Shown here: positions 17,830 through 25,287 of the stretch, in pieces
Position numbering within the stretch: the first letter of the stretch is position 1
How the letters are laid out: the number at the start of each line of letters is the position of its first letter
Made by a program: the position numbers and the translations under genes
Notes under the pieces: generated by a model
What the model saw: the letters and a program-made list of their open reading frames with translations, nothing else
Told to the model about the DNA's origin: nothing
Database searches by the model: none
Assembly: GCA_047974765.1 (NCBI GenBank)
Contig: JBKECP010000011.1
Location: forward strand, 1-36,985
DNA: 36,985 nt
From: JBKECP01 sp047974765
GTDB lineage: Bacteria > Pseudomonadota > Gammaproteobacteria > Pseudomonadales > Halieaceae
Reading direction: 5' to 3'

Positions 17830-18005
17830 TCAGGTGCCTGTCTGTTTCTCCTTCGCCGGGAGAAACCGGGACAGGGTAAACGGGAAGTGTGGTGCGTCGC
17901 GGCAAAGTTTCAATTTTGGCTGCCATCGACAAAACCAACGCTGCCCCCGCAACGGTAAATGAATTCCCCGGTGGGATTCACAAGCCCGAAACCGGCCTGG
18001 TGGTG
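17830..18005 (+). promoter_or_regulatory. Cobalamin (adenosylcobalamin-type) riboswitch
   Basis: The conserved elements occur in order: GGTGCC near 17833; a perfect 8-bp hairpin with TTCGCC loop (about 17843-17866); ACGGGAA and GGTG near 17880-17895; the core CTGCCCCCGCAACGGTAA (17941-17958); and the B12 box AAGCCCGAAACCGGCCTG (17982-17999). These are the signature blocks of the RF00174 aptamer. The GGTG-to-core segment is longer than in the minimal form, implying an extended peripheral stem. It precedes the CobN-like operon, so B12 most likely represses that operon. The start codon lies about 280 bases downstream, leaving room for an expression platform that I cannot assign firmly. Limits are approximate. 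Confidence 0.95.
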
Positions 18006-18055
18006 AAACAATTTTCAGCATGTATCAGTTTCGCCACGTATGCAGTTGCTGTGCC

Positions 18056-18185
18056 GATGAAGCGGAGGGCTTCACGATGGTTATCCCACCTCGTTGATTG
18101 CGCAATCTTTTTCAGATCGCACCTCCCTCATACATTTGCACTTTGCACTGTAGTTTTAATCTGCGGTGATGAAGCGGAGGGCTTC
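18056..18185 (+). repeat. Duplicated 18-base hairpin with GGAGG loop in the cobN-like leader
   Basis: An identical 18-base sequence, GATGAAGCGGAGGGCTTC, occurs at 18056-18073 and 18168-18185. Each copy folds as GAAGC - loop GGAGG - GCTTC. The first copy can extend by one T-A pair; the second gains an outer GTG/CAC clamp. Both lie between the riboswitch aptamer and the start codon. A CCTCC at 18122-18126 could pair with either loop. GGA-in-loop hairpins in pairs are also the form of CsrA/RsmA binding sites. Function unknown. Confidence 0.7.
18096..18112 (+). terminator. Weak candidate intrinsic terminator in riboswitch leader
   Basis: GATTGCGCAATC is self-complementary and is followed directly by five T residues. 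The stem is short, so this is only a weak candidate for the riboswitch expression platform; translational control is equally possible. Confidence 0.25.
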
Positions 18186-18278
18186 TGCACACAGACTGTT
18201 TTCTCAGCATTTTTAGGTCTGCGAGCGGCTTATTCCTTCGTTTTTCACTGCAAAATATTGCACCTGAGGAATATCGGA

Positions 18279-21200
18279 ATGAATAAGCTGATCTCTTACC
18301 GGCAATTACTCACTGCCACGACCAGTACGGGTTTACGGCTCCTGACTCTGTGGTTATTCCTTGTTGATAGCGCGTGGACACAACCAGCTATACCCTCCAC
18401 AACAGACATCAACGAGCATCAACTGCTGGTGCTGGCGTCCCAGCGCAATGCCGAGACCATTGCCGATGCCGCCCGCCAGTTCAGCGAGCGCTATCCTGGC
18501 TATCGCATCGTCGCCCGTAGCGATACCCAGTTGTGGGAAATGACGCCATCGCAGGTGCAGAGCCTACTGGCTGATGCCGATATGGTGCTGGGCCTGGGTC
18601 TGTTCGGTGCTACTGTAGCCGAGCTGGAGCCGCTGTTGTTGACCATGGCGCATACGAAGACACCCCTGCTGATTTTCAACAGCGATCACCGGCTGATCCG
18701 CCACAGCCGCCTGCGAGATCAGAGTGTGTTCAGCGATGATGAACAATTGCGGCATATCGCCGGCATCCAGCCAAGTACAGATTTTCACCGTCGCCTCGAT
18801 GAGCTGGTGGAGCAGTATCCACAGCAGGGCCCGTGGATCGAGGCCCGCCGCTACTGGCAGGCCGGCGGCAGTGCGAATGTTACCGGTCTGTTTGCCTGGG
18901 CCTTTCGCTTGCTCGGCGCGAATATCACCGCGCCACCCGCTGAGCCCCAGCCGCGGCTGCGCTGGCAGTACCGAGGTGAAATCAGCACACAATTACCGGT
19001 TATCAAAGATGACGCACCCCTGCTGGTGATCCTGGACCACGCCGGCGGCGACCGCCCGGCAGATAATGCCCTGCTCAGAAAAATATGCCAGCAGGCACGG
19101 CAAGAACACGGCCATGAATGTTTGATCGGACTGGCCTACTGGGGCGAGGCCAGTGTGGAGGCGGTGCGCTCGCTGGCCGCCCTGCAAGCGCGCCTCGGCG
19201 CGGTGGTGATGCTGCAGGATTTCGTGATGGGTGCCGGCGAGGGGCGCGCAACAGTAACGGAAGGGCTCAGCGCGCTCGCCGTACCGGTGCTCAAAGCCAT
19301 CAAAATGCGCGATCGCACAGCGCTGGAACACCAGTTTTCTTCTGACGGCCTGGCCCACGACAAGGTTTACTACCAGGTGGCCATGCCGGAATTACAGGGT
19401 GCCAGCCAGCCACTGATAGTTGCCGCCGCGGGTGGTGACAGCGACGATCCCCTTACCGGTATTCGCATACAGCCTGTTACCGGCGTCAGCGAGGGCATAA
19501 ATGCCCTGCTGTCACGTATCGGTCGCTGGCGGCATCTGCAAACCACGCCCAACGCCGACAAGCGCATTGCCATTATTTACTACAACCATCCGCCGGGGCG
19601 GCACAATATTGGCGCCGATAATCTGGATGTACCGGCCTCCGTGTGGCAGATGCTCAAGCGCCTGCAAGCGCAGGGCTATAATACCGGCGAATTACCAGCC
19701 TCCCAGGCCGAGTTGCTGGATCTGATGCAGACCCGGGCTATCAACCTGCCCAATGATGCCGGCGCCCTGCAAAGTATGAGCGCCACCATCGAGAAAATGC
19801 CGGCAGATGCCTACCGCCAGTGGTTCGACAAGCTGCCCATCGCCGTGCAGCGGGAGATGACGGATGGCCCCTTCGGCCTGCTGCACGAGCGTATTCGGGC
19901 CGCTGTTGCTGCCGGCCAGCCGGCGCTGGCGAGCGAAGCGCTGGCGCACACCATGGGCGAGATGCAGCATCTGCTGGAGGGGGTCAACCACCCGGGCCGG
20001 GAGCGTGCCGTTGTCCTGCTGGCACAGCTCAAGGACTGTTACCACCAGTCGGTGCTTCCCACCACCTCGCCTTCTGCTGCCCCCCCTGCCTGTGAGGAAG
20101 ATCCGCTGACACTGATCAGGGCGCTGCAACAAACCGGTATCGAGGGCTTGGGCGGCTGGGGTGAGGTTCCCGGTGAGGTAATGACTTACCAGGGGCAACT
20201 GCTGCTGCCGGGGCTGCGCTTTGGCAATATTTTTATTGGCCCGCAGCCGCCCCGCGGCTGGGAAATCAACGAAGAGCTGCTGCACGCCAACCTCGCCTTC
20301 CCGCCGCCCCACCAGTATCTGGCCTTCTATCACTACCTGCATGACAGCTTCAAAGCCGACGCCATCATCCACCTGGGTCGTCACTCCACCTATGAATTTC
20401 TGCCACGCCGCTCGGTGGGTCTGGCAGGTGATGACTATCCACGCATCGTCACCGGTGATATCCCCGGCATCTATCCCTACATTGTCGATGGCGTAGGCGA
20501 GGGTATCCAGGCCAAACGCCGGGGACTGGCAGTGATGGTGGATCATCTGACACCGCCACTACAGCACACACCTCTCTATGACGAACTGCTGCAACTGCGA
20601 CAGTTGGTCGAGAGCTTCGAAGCCAGCCACGGCAGCGACAACCAAGCCATGGCCAACCGCCTGGTACAACAAATACGTGACAAGGTGGACGCACTGGAAC
20701 TGCGTGACGAACTGGCCCAGGCGATGTCGGCAGAGCTGGCCATCAAGGGTATCAGCTTTGAGGAGGTGAACGACGACATGCTGGTGCATGAGGTGGGCCA
20801 CTACCTCACCACCTTGCAGGAGCGCTTTATGCCACTCGGATTGCATATCTTTGGCAAACATTGGGATCAACCAGCCATCAATATGATGCTTGATTCCATG
20901 GCACCAACAAAGGCAGGGCAACGGGAACAATGGCAGACTCTGTTGGTCAGCTCACCCGATGCAGAAATGGAGGCTTTGCTACAGGGGATGAACGGTGGTT
21001 TTATCGCCCCCGGCCCCGGCAATGACCCGATCCGCTCACCCGAGAGTCTGCCCACCGGGCGCAACTTCTATGCCCTGGATAACAGCCTGGTACCGAGCCG
21101 AGTGGCCTGGGAACTGGGCCGGGAGATAGCCGCCAGGGCGCGGGCCAACAATCCGCAGACCCCCGATGGACGCGAAGCACTGGTGCTGTGGGCCTCTGAT

Positions 21201-22754
21201 GTGGTACGCGATGAAGGGATAATGATCGCCTTCGGCCTTGATATGCTCGGCCTGAAACCGGTATGGAACAGCCGCGGTCTGGTCAAGGGTCTGGCGCGCC
21301 GACCACTGGCGGCAGGCGAAGTACGCCGGGATATGGTGTTCACCATCTCGGGCCTGTTCCGCGATCTCTATGGCCGACAGATGTTGCTGCTCGATCAGGC
21401 CACGTTGATGGCGCTGGACGCCAGTGCCAACACGATTGTCCGAGACTACCCCACCCTCACCCTGGCCTTGAAAAATGCGCTCCGGCCACTGCGGGATTCT
21501 GATTTCTACGGCCAGCAACAGGGCGGATCAGAAAGCCTGGCACAGAACCAGGTGGCCGCCCACTGGGTCAAACAGACACAGCAGTTGCTGCTGGCCGGTC
21601 GCTCTGTCGAGGACGCCGGCATGCTGGCCAGCCTGCGGGTGTTTGGTGATGCCCCCGGCAGCTATGGCGCCAGTGTCAACCGGCTGGTGGAGCGCTCCGG
21701 CGCCTGGCAGCAACGCAAGGAGCTGGCCAATGTCTATCTGCGCCGACTGGGCCACAGCTACAGCCGCGGCGGCGCGGGCGGCAGCCGTTTTGGGGCGCCG
21801 GCGGAGGATGTCTTTCGCACCGTACTGGCGGATGTGGAAAACACCTATCTGGGTCGCGCCAGCAACCTCTATGGCCTGATCGATAACGATGACGCCTTCG
21901 ACTACCTGGGCGGGCTCAGCCTGGCGGTGGAAACTCTCACCGGCAAGGCCCCCAATAACTTCGTGCTCAATCACGCCAACCCCGAGAACATCAGCGCCGA
22001 GCCTTTGGGCCTGGCTCTGCGCAGGGAACTGCGAGGGCGTTTTCTCAATCCCCAATGGCTCAAGGGCCTGATGGAACACGGCTATGCCGGTGCCCGCACC
22101 ATGGGTAGCGCATTTCTGGAACACCTGTGGGGTTGGCAGGTGACCAACCCCACCCTGGTGGGGGACTGGGCCTGGCAGGAGGTGAAGGAGGTCTACGTGG
22201 ATGACCGCTACGGCCTGGAACTCGATGAATTTTTCGAGCAGGGCCATAACGTGCATGTCAAAAGTAATATGCTGGCCATCATGCTGGTGGCCATCCATAA
22301 AGGCTTCTGGCAGGCAGATGCCGACACCACCGCCCATCTGGCCAGCGAATTCGCCCGTCTGGTCCGTGATAAAGGCCTGCCTGGTAGCGGTCACACCTCC
22401 TCCGACCACCCCATGCTGAGCTGGCTGGAGCAACACCTGTTAGAGGAAGACTGGCAGGTGTTGGCCCAGGTTATCGAGCGCACCGGAGCGGCGCTGCTGC
22501 AACAGCCAGAGCAGCATCCGGCAATACATCGCCTGGCGGAAATCGAACTGAAGCAGCGGCAACAGCAACAAAAACAGACGCAGCAAACACAGGCAGCAGC
22601 TGCCGAAGCACAAGAACCGGATGCCACCAGCTGGCGCTGGCTTTTACTGCCAGCGCTACTGCTGATCATTGTCGGCGGCTTCTATCACAGCCTGCGCCAC
22701 GCGCCGCACCGCGGCTGTCATCACGCTCACCAAGAGCAGGGAGAAAGCCTATGA
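18279..22754 (+). CDS. Exported, membrane-anchored CobN/BchH-family chelatase-like protein
   Basis: A 1491-residue CobN/Mg-chelatase H-type protein. The catalytic-region signature is visible around residues 698-760: HLGRHSTYEFLPRRSVGL, then IPGIYPYIVDGVGEGIQAKR and VMVDHLTPPL. Unlike cytoplasmic CobN it begins with a signal peptide (hydrophobic core LRLLTLWLFLVDSAWTQPA, about residues 19-37). It ends with a Gln-rich linker, one helix (about 1453-1472) and a short tail with five His and one Cys (RHAPHRGCHHAH), so the bulk should be periplasmic. ATG at 18279 is chosen because GAGGA lies eight bases upstream; the frame is open further 5' but that part overlaps the riboswitch. No CobS/CobT ATPase genes are nearby. 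The closest analogy I know is HmuS of Bacteroidetes haem operons. B12 control suggests a corrinoid, tetrapyrrole or cobalt role. GC content is visibly higher than that of its neighbours. Confidence 0.88.
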   Translation: MNKLISYRQLLTATTSTGLRLLTLWLFLVDSAWTQPAIPSTTDINEHQLLVLASQRNAETIADAARQFSERYPGYRIVARSDTQLWEMTPSQVQSLLADADMVLGLGLFGATVAELEPLLLTMAHTKTPLLIFNSDHRLIRHSRLRDQSVFSDDEQLRHIAGIQPSTDFHRRLDELVEQYPQQGPWIEARRYWQAGGSANVTGLFAWAFRLLGANITAPPAEPQPRLRWQYRGEISTQLPVIKDDAPLLVILDHAGGDRPADNALLRKICQQARQEHGHECLIGLAYWGEASVEAVRSLAALQARLGAVVMLQDFVMGAGEGRATVTEGLSALAVPVLKAIKMRDRTALEHQFSSDGLAHDKVYYQVAMPELQGASQPLIVAAAGGDSDDPLTGIRIQPVTGVSEGINALLSRIGRWRHLQTTPNADKRIAIIYYNHPPGRHNIGADNLDVPASVWQMLKRLQAQGYNTGELPASQAELLDLMQTRAINLPNDAGALQSMSATIEKMPADAYRQWFDKLPIAVQREMTDGPFGLLHERIRAAVAAGQPALASEALAHTMGEMQHLLEGVNHPGRERAVVLLAQLKDCYHQSVLPTTSPSAAPPACEEDPLTLIRALQQTGIEGLGGWGEVPGEVMTYQGQLLLPGLRFGNIFIGPQPPRGWEINEELLHANLAFPPPHQYLAFYHYLHDSFKADAIIHLGRHSTYEFLPRRSVGLAGDDYPRIVTGDIPGIYPYIVDGVGEGIQAKRRGLAVMVDHLTPPLQHTPLYDELLQLRQLVESFEASHGSDNQAMANRLVQQIRDKVDALELRDELAQAMSAELAIKGISFEEVNDDMLVHEVGHYLTTLQERFMPLGLHIFGKHWDQPAINMMLDSMAPTKAGQREQWQTLLVSSPDAEMEALLQGMNGGFIAPGPGNDPIRSPESLPTGRNFYALDNSLVPSRVAWELGREIAARARANNPQTPDGREALVLWASDVVRDEGIMIAFGLDMLGLKPVWNSRGLVKGLARRPLAAGEVRRDMVFTISGLFRDLYGRQMLLLDQATLMALDASANTIVRDYPTLTLALKNALRPLRDSDFYGQQQGGSESLAQNQVAAHWVKQTQQLLLAGRSVEDAGMLASLRVFGDAPGSYGASVNRLVERSGAWQQRKELANVYLRRLGHSYSRGGAGGSRFGAPAEDVFRTVLADVENTYLGRASNLYGLIDNDDAFDYLGGLSLAVETLTGKAPNNFVLNHANPENISAEPLGLALRRELRGRFLNPQWLKGLMEHGYAGARTMGSAFLEHLWGWQVTNPTLVGDWAWQEVKEVYVDDRYGLELDEFFEQGHNVHVKSNMLAIMLVAIHKGFWQADADTTAHLASEFARLVRDKGLPGSGHTSSDHPMLSWLEQHLLEEDWQVLAQVIERTGAALLQQPEQHPAIHRLAEIELKQRQQQQKQTQQTQAAAAEAQEPDATSWRWLLLPALLLIIVGGFYHSLRHAPHRGCHHAHQEQGESL

Positions 22755-23203
22755 TCATCCACGGGATAACCCTGGGCGTGCTGCATCAGATCGTCAGCTG
22801 GCTGCTGTACCCGGTGATCACAGGCCTTGGTATCGCCCTGTTGCTGACCCTGTGGGAGCTGGGCATCGCCCTGTCGGAGCGCCTGCTCACTCTGCCCCGC
22901 TACCGGCACAGCGCCAGCCACCACTTCGAAGCCTACGCTCTGCGGCGACTGGAGCGCAGCGATCTGCTGGCCCGCTGCGGCCCTATTCTGGGCTTGATGG
23001 GCACACTGATCCCCCTCGGCCCGGGTTTGTCGGCACTGGGTTCAGGCAATATCGATATGCTGGCAACAGCTCTGACCATTGCCTTTGACACCACGGTTAT
23101 CGGTCTGTTGGTGGGCCTGCTGGCTTATATTATCGGCCGACTGCGGCGCCGCTGGTATGAGCTTGTCTGGCAGGCCATGGCCATGGAGGTCAGGAATGAC
23201 TAA
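22751..23203 (+). CDS. MotA/TolQ/ExbB-family proton channel-like protein
   Basis: A 150-residue inner-membrane protein with three helices (about 14-36, 76-97 and 103-129). The second helix holds CGPILGLMGTLIPLGPGLSAL, the TolQ/ExbB/MotA pattern of a small-residue-rich helix after a cytoplasmic loop, and the third holds AFDTTVIGLLVGLLAYIIG. It is shorter than ExbB (about 240 residues), with a reduced cytoplasmic domain. Proteins of this family form proton-conducting pentamers with an ExbD/TolR/MotB partner. The start overlaps the CobN-like stop (ATGA) with GGAG upstream, and its stop overlaps the next gene, so the three proteins are almost certainly made together, presumably to energise the CobN-like protein. 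Confidence 0.9.
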   Translation: MIIHGITLGVLHQIVSWLLYPVITGLGIALLLTLWELGIALSERLLTLPRYRHSASHHFEAYALRRLERSDLLARCGPILGLMGTLIPLGPGLSALGSGNIDMLATALTIAFDTTVIGLLVGLLAYIIGRLRRRWYELVWQAMAMEVRND

Positions 23204-23537
23204 CAAAAAAGACATTGGCCGACCTCTTTGGCAGCAAAACCGGTTCGGTGAAACTAACACATCCTCAGATGCTGACCCCCTCGCTGGTTTTGCCAATATT
23301 ATGGATGTCATGCTGGTATTCGCACTGGGTCTGCTGATCGCATTGATGGCCCAGAGCCGTGATTTACAGGCACACTTTAAATCGGAGGAAATTATTGATA
23401 TCAGCCAGAGCAGAGAATTGGCGGAACCACCACCATCCATTCGCAAAACCATTGAAAATAGCGGCGAAGGCATGGAGCCACTGGGCCAGGTCTACCGTGA
23501 TCCTGAAACAAACAAACTGATACTGATTAAGCAGTAG
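23196..23537 (+). CDS. DUF2149 family protein, ExbD-like
   Basis: A 113-residue protein with a cytoplasmic N-terminus, one helix (about 33-51) and a C-terminal domain of about 60 residues, the topology of ExbD/TolR. The helix starts NIMDVMLVFALGLLIALM; ExbD has FIDVMLVLLIIFM at the same place, so Asp37 corresponds to the proton-carrying Asp of ExbD. The end (MEPLGQVYRDPETNKLILIK) is typical of DUF2149. GGAGGT before the ATG at 23196 fixes the start, which overlaps the preceding gene by eight bases. DUF2149 genes also accompany CobN-like HmuS genes in haem operons, so this pairing is a known genomic association carried here under a B12 riboswitch. Confidence 0.88.
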   Translation: MTNKKDIGRPLWQQNRFGETNTSSDADPLAGFANIMDVMLVFALGLLIALMAQSRDLQAHFKSEEIIDISQSRELAEPPPSIRKTIENSGEGMEPLGQVYRDPETNKLILIKQ

Positions 23538-23576
23538 TCACAGGCCAAGCCATACGCAAACCCGCTAAAAGCGCCT

Positions 23577-23601
23577 GCTATCAATGCTATCAATGCTATC
23601 A
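23577..23601. repeat. Short tandem repeat, 9-base unit
   Basis: The unit GCTATCAAT is repeated 2.8 times between the convergent DUF2149 and FlgO-like genes. A slippage-prone stretch; no function is apparent. Confidence 0.7.
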
Positions 23602-23643
23602 GAACAAGGTATTAAGATTGGCTTGAAATCAGCCAGCCAAGTC

Positions 23644-23677
23644 GATCCAGTTGACCATGGTAATGACCAACTGGATC
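23644..23677. repeat. Perfect 10-bp inverted repeat between convergent genes
   Basis: GATCCAGTTG (23644-23653) pairs perfectly with CAACTGGATC (23668-23677) across a 14-base loop. The position between two convergent transcription units suggests a transcript-end hairpin, but there is no clear T-run on either side. The same stretch also reads, in one frame, as a possible gene remnant ending DLYIAVINKWL before a TAA at about 23709. Confidence 0.55.
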
Positions 23678-23764
23678 TCTATATTGCGGTGATTAACAAA
23701 TGGCTGTAAACCAGAAAATTCTATACAAAATACGCATCAACTCTGTATTTTCGGGTTCAAGCAA

Positions 23765-24304
23765 TTATTTACGTATCAGCTTTGTGGTATCAGGACCTAA
23801 CGGCAGAATGTAATCAACAGAACTTAAAATTTCGCTATCTGAAACCCGAACCAGTTTGGCCGTAATATAGATATTATGCGAGGCTACAGCATACGTTCCA
23901 ACAAGCACCTGCTCTACGTCGTACTCTGAGGATATATTTTTCAGTGATCGTGACAGAATAAATTCTCCTTCATGCTCACGGATATATACATCCTTGCGCA
24001 ACAACATTTCGGTGACCTTATAGCCCTGCTGTGTAAAACGCGAAGCTACTTGCTGTGCTGCAATACGACCAAGCGGTGACGATGTTGTTAAATCGTTAAT
24101 ATCTGCATAACTGGCAACAATAGTATTACTATCATCTCTTATTTTTTGCCCTGCCTGCTCCATAAGAAGATCAGCAGCTCTATAACTGATATCCACAATA
24201 TCGGCATCTTCCGGCTTTTTATTGGCCGATCCGGCACAACCAGATAAAGCCAGCACAGCAATCAATGGCAGTAAGGCAAAGTTGATAATTTTGGAAAAAT
24301 TCAT
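23765..24304 (-). CDS. FlgO-domain outer-membrane lipoprotein
   Basis: A 179-residue lipoprotein. The signal sequence ends in the lipobox LSGC (Cys about 24), followed by AGSANKK, so it is probably sorted to the outer membrane. The mature part follows the FlgO domain plan: AADLLMEQAG, a YADINDL strand, SPLGRIAAQQVASRFTQQGY, then GEFILSRSLKNISSEYDVEQVLVGTY and ITAKLVRVSDSEI. FlgO of Vibrio is a flagellar outer-membrane lipoprotein, but no flagellar genes are nearby, so flagellar function should not be assumed. AAGGAG seven bases before the ATG at 24304 sets the start, discarding a longer frame that runs into the upstream gene. Probably co-transcribed with the lipoprotein gene 13 bases upstream. 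Confidence 0.85.
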   Translation of the reverse strand: MNFSKIINFALLPLIAVLALSGCAGSANKKPEDADIVDISYRAADLLMEQAGQKIRDDSNTIVASYADINDLTTSSPLGRIAAQQVASRFTQQGYKVTEMLLRKDVYIREHEGEFILSRSLKNISSEYDVEQVLVGTYAVASHNIYITAKLVRVSDSEILSSVDYILPLGPDTTKLIRK

Positions 24305-24317
24305 CGATAAACTCCTT

Positions 24318-25007
24318 TTAAGCCTCGTCTGTAGCAAGCATCTGGTGGCGTGATTGCTGCGATTGATAGTGCCGGTAATCTGCTGCATTAAAGTAGTAAA
24401 TTGAACTGCTTGATGACAATATATTCTCATCGCTGGACACCTGGGTTGTGATAACAACCTCTGTGACACTCTCATCAGCCTGATCCCGCCAATAAGCATC
24501 AATATCTGCTGCCGCAGCCAGCGGAATCAGAGCCAGGGAAGGTTCTGCCCAGTTATTCGCTGCCCCTGTCAGGGCCGCAAAAAAAGTAACCACACCAGAA
24601 CGCACACCCACCTTGAGGGGCAAAGAATCCCTGCCTTTATGCTCAACCGTGTCAACGCTGAAACTCAGCCGGTAAGTATTACCAAAGTCTGACACGGCCA
24701 CTTTCACACCATTGGAAACCAGCTCGGAAATCAGTAAATTCCGATAAGTGCGATCAAAAGTGCTGGCTGTGGCGTTCTGCCGACCACAGGTGGATGATGC
24801 ACAACCCAGATATACGGATTTATCATCCGGAATTTTTTTTGCAATCAACTTTGCTTCATTGGCGGCAAGCAACTGCCAATGATAGGCCGCTTGCATTTTA
24901 TGTTGAGTAGAATAAGGGTAGGAGACTGCATCGGGATATTCAGTATTTTTCCATGCACACCCCACAACAGATAAAGATAACAATAAACATCCCACAATTT
25001 TTTTCAT
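24318..25007 (-). CDS. Putative lipoprotein of unknown function
   Basis: A 229-residue protein with a type II signal peptide: MKKIVGCLLLSLSVVGC gives a lipobox VVGC with Cys about 17. The mature part has no family I recognise; it contains VYLGCASSTCGRQNATAS with two Cys that could form a disulfide, and a moderately hydrophobic Ala-rich segment (GVVTFFAALTGAANNWAEPS). ATG at 25007 (MKK) is preferred as the normal start of such a signal peptide; ATG at 25022 would add five residues. It precedes the FlgO-like gene by 13 bases on the same strand, so both likely act in the same envelope process. A CRP-like site lies about 120 bases upstream. Confidence 0.8.
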   Translation of the reverse strand: MKKIVGCLLLSLSVVGCAWKNTEYPDAVSYPYSTQHKMQAAYHWQLLAANEAKLIAKKIPDDKSVYLGCASSTCGRQNATASTFDRTYRNLLISELVSNGVKVAVSDFGNTYRLSFSVDTVEHKGRDSLPLKVGVRSGVVTFFAALTGAANNWAEPSLALIPLAAAADIDAYWRDQADESVTEVVITTQVSSDENILSSSSSIYYFNAADYRHYQSQQSRHQMLATDEA

Positions 25008-25126
25008 AGTTAGTGCGTCCATATTTCTTCACCGAATAAAACAAACTTCCCGAGCGGTGAAGGCTAACAGGAAAAATGTGGGACTTGTAACAAACTAATA
25101 GTAAACTGCCATATGAAAATAAAATC

Positions 25127-25142
25127 CGTGACTATGATCACA
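25127..25142. promoter_or_regulatory. CRP/Vfr-like operator
   Basis: CGTGA-CTATGA-TCACA matches the CRP palindrome TGTGA-N6-TCACA at nine of ten defined positions. It lies 120-135 bases upstream of the first lipoprotein gene, a plausible activator distance. No clear -35/-10 was found to confirm it. Confidence 0.45.
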
Positions 25143-25287
25143 GGTTTTCAGAAAGAGCCCTGCTCTTGTTGGCTCACAATACGGAACATGACTTATAAAA
25201 AATCAAACACCTCATCTTACCTCAAGGTGATCAGCCTCATTACATTATTAAGAGAAGTTATCAAAATGAATGGCGCTATATGTAGCT

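Noticed and set aside
17889..18278. 130-codon N-terminal extension of the CobN-like frame
   Set aside because: It overlaps the cobalamin riboswitch and leader, and the ATG at 18279 has a proper ribosome-binding site and starts a signal peptide.
21528..22436. 302-codon open frame antisense to the CobN-like gene (also 19692-20546)
   Set aside because: Shadow frames typical of GC-rich coding DNA; the sense strand is clearly coding and the antisense proteins have no family features.
18279..22754. Ordinary cytoplasmic CobN of an aerobic cobaltochelatase
   Set aside because: Signal peptide, C-terminal anchor, lack of CobS/CobT and the ExbB/DUF2149 partners point to a different, exported subfamily.
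24305..24502. 66-codon upstream extension of the FlgO-like frame
   Set aside because: It overlaps the upstream lipoprotein gene, and the lipoprotein signal peptide with AAGGAG starts at 24304.
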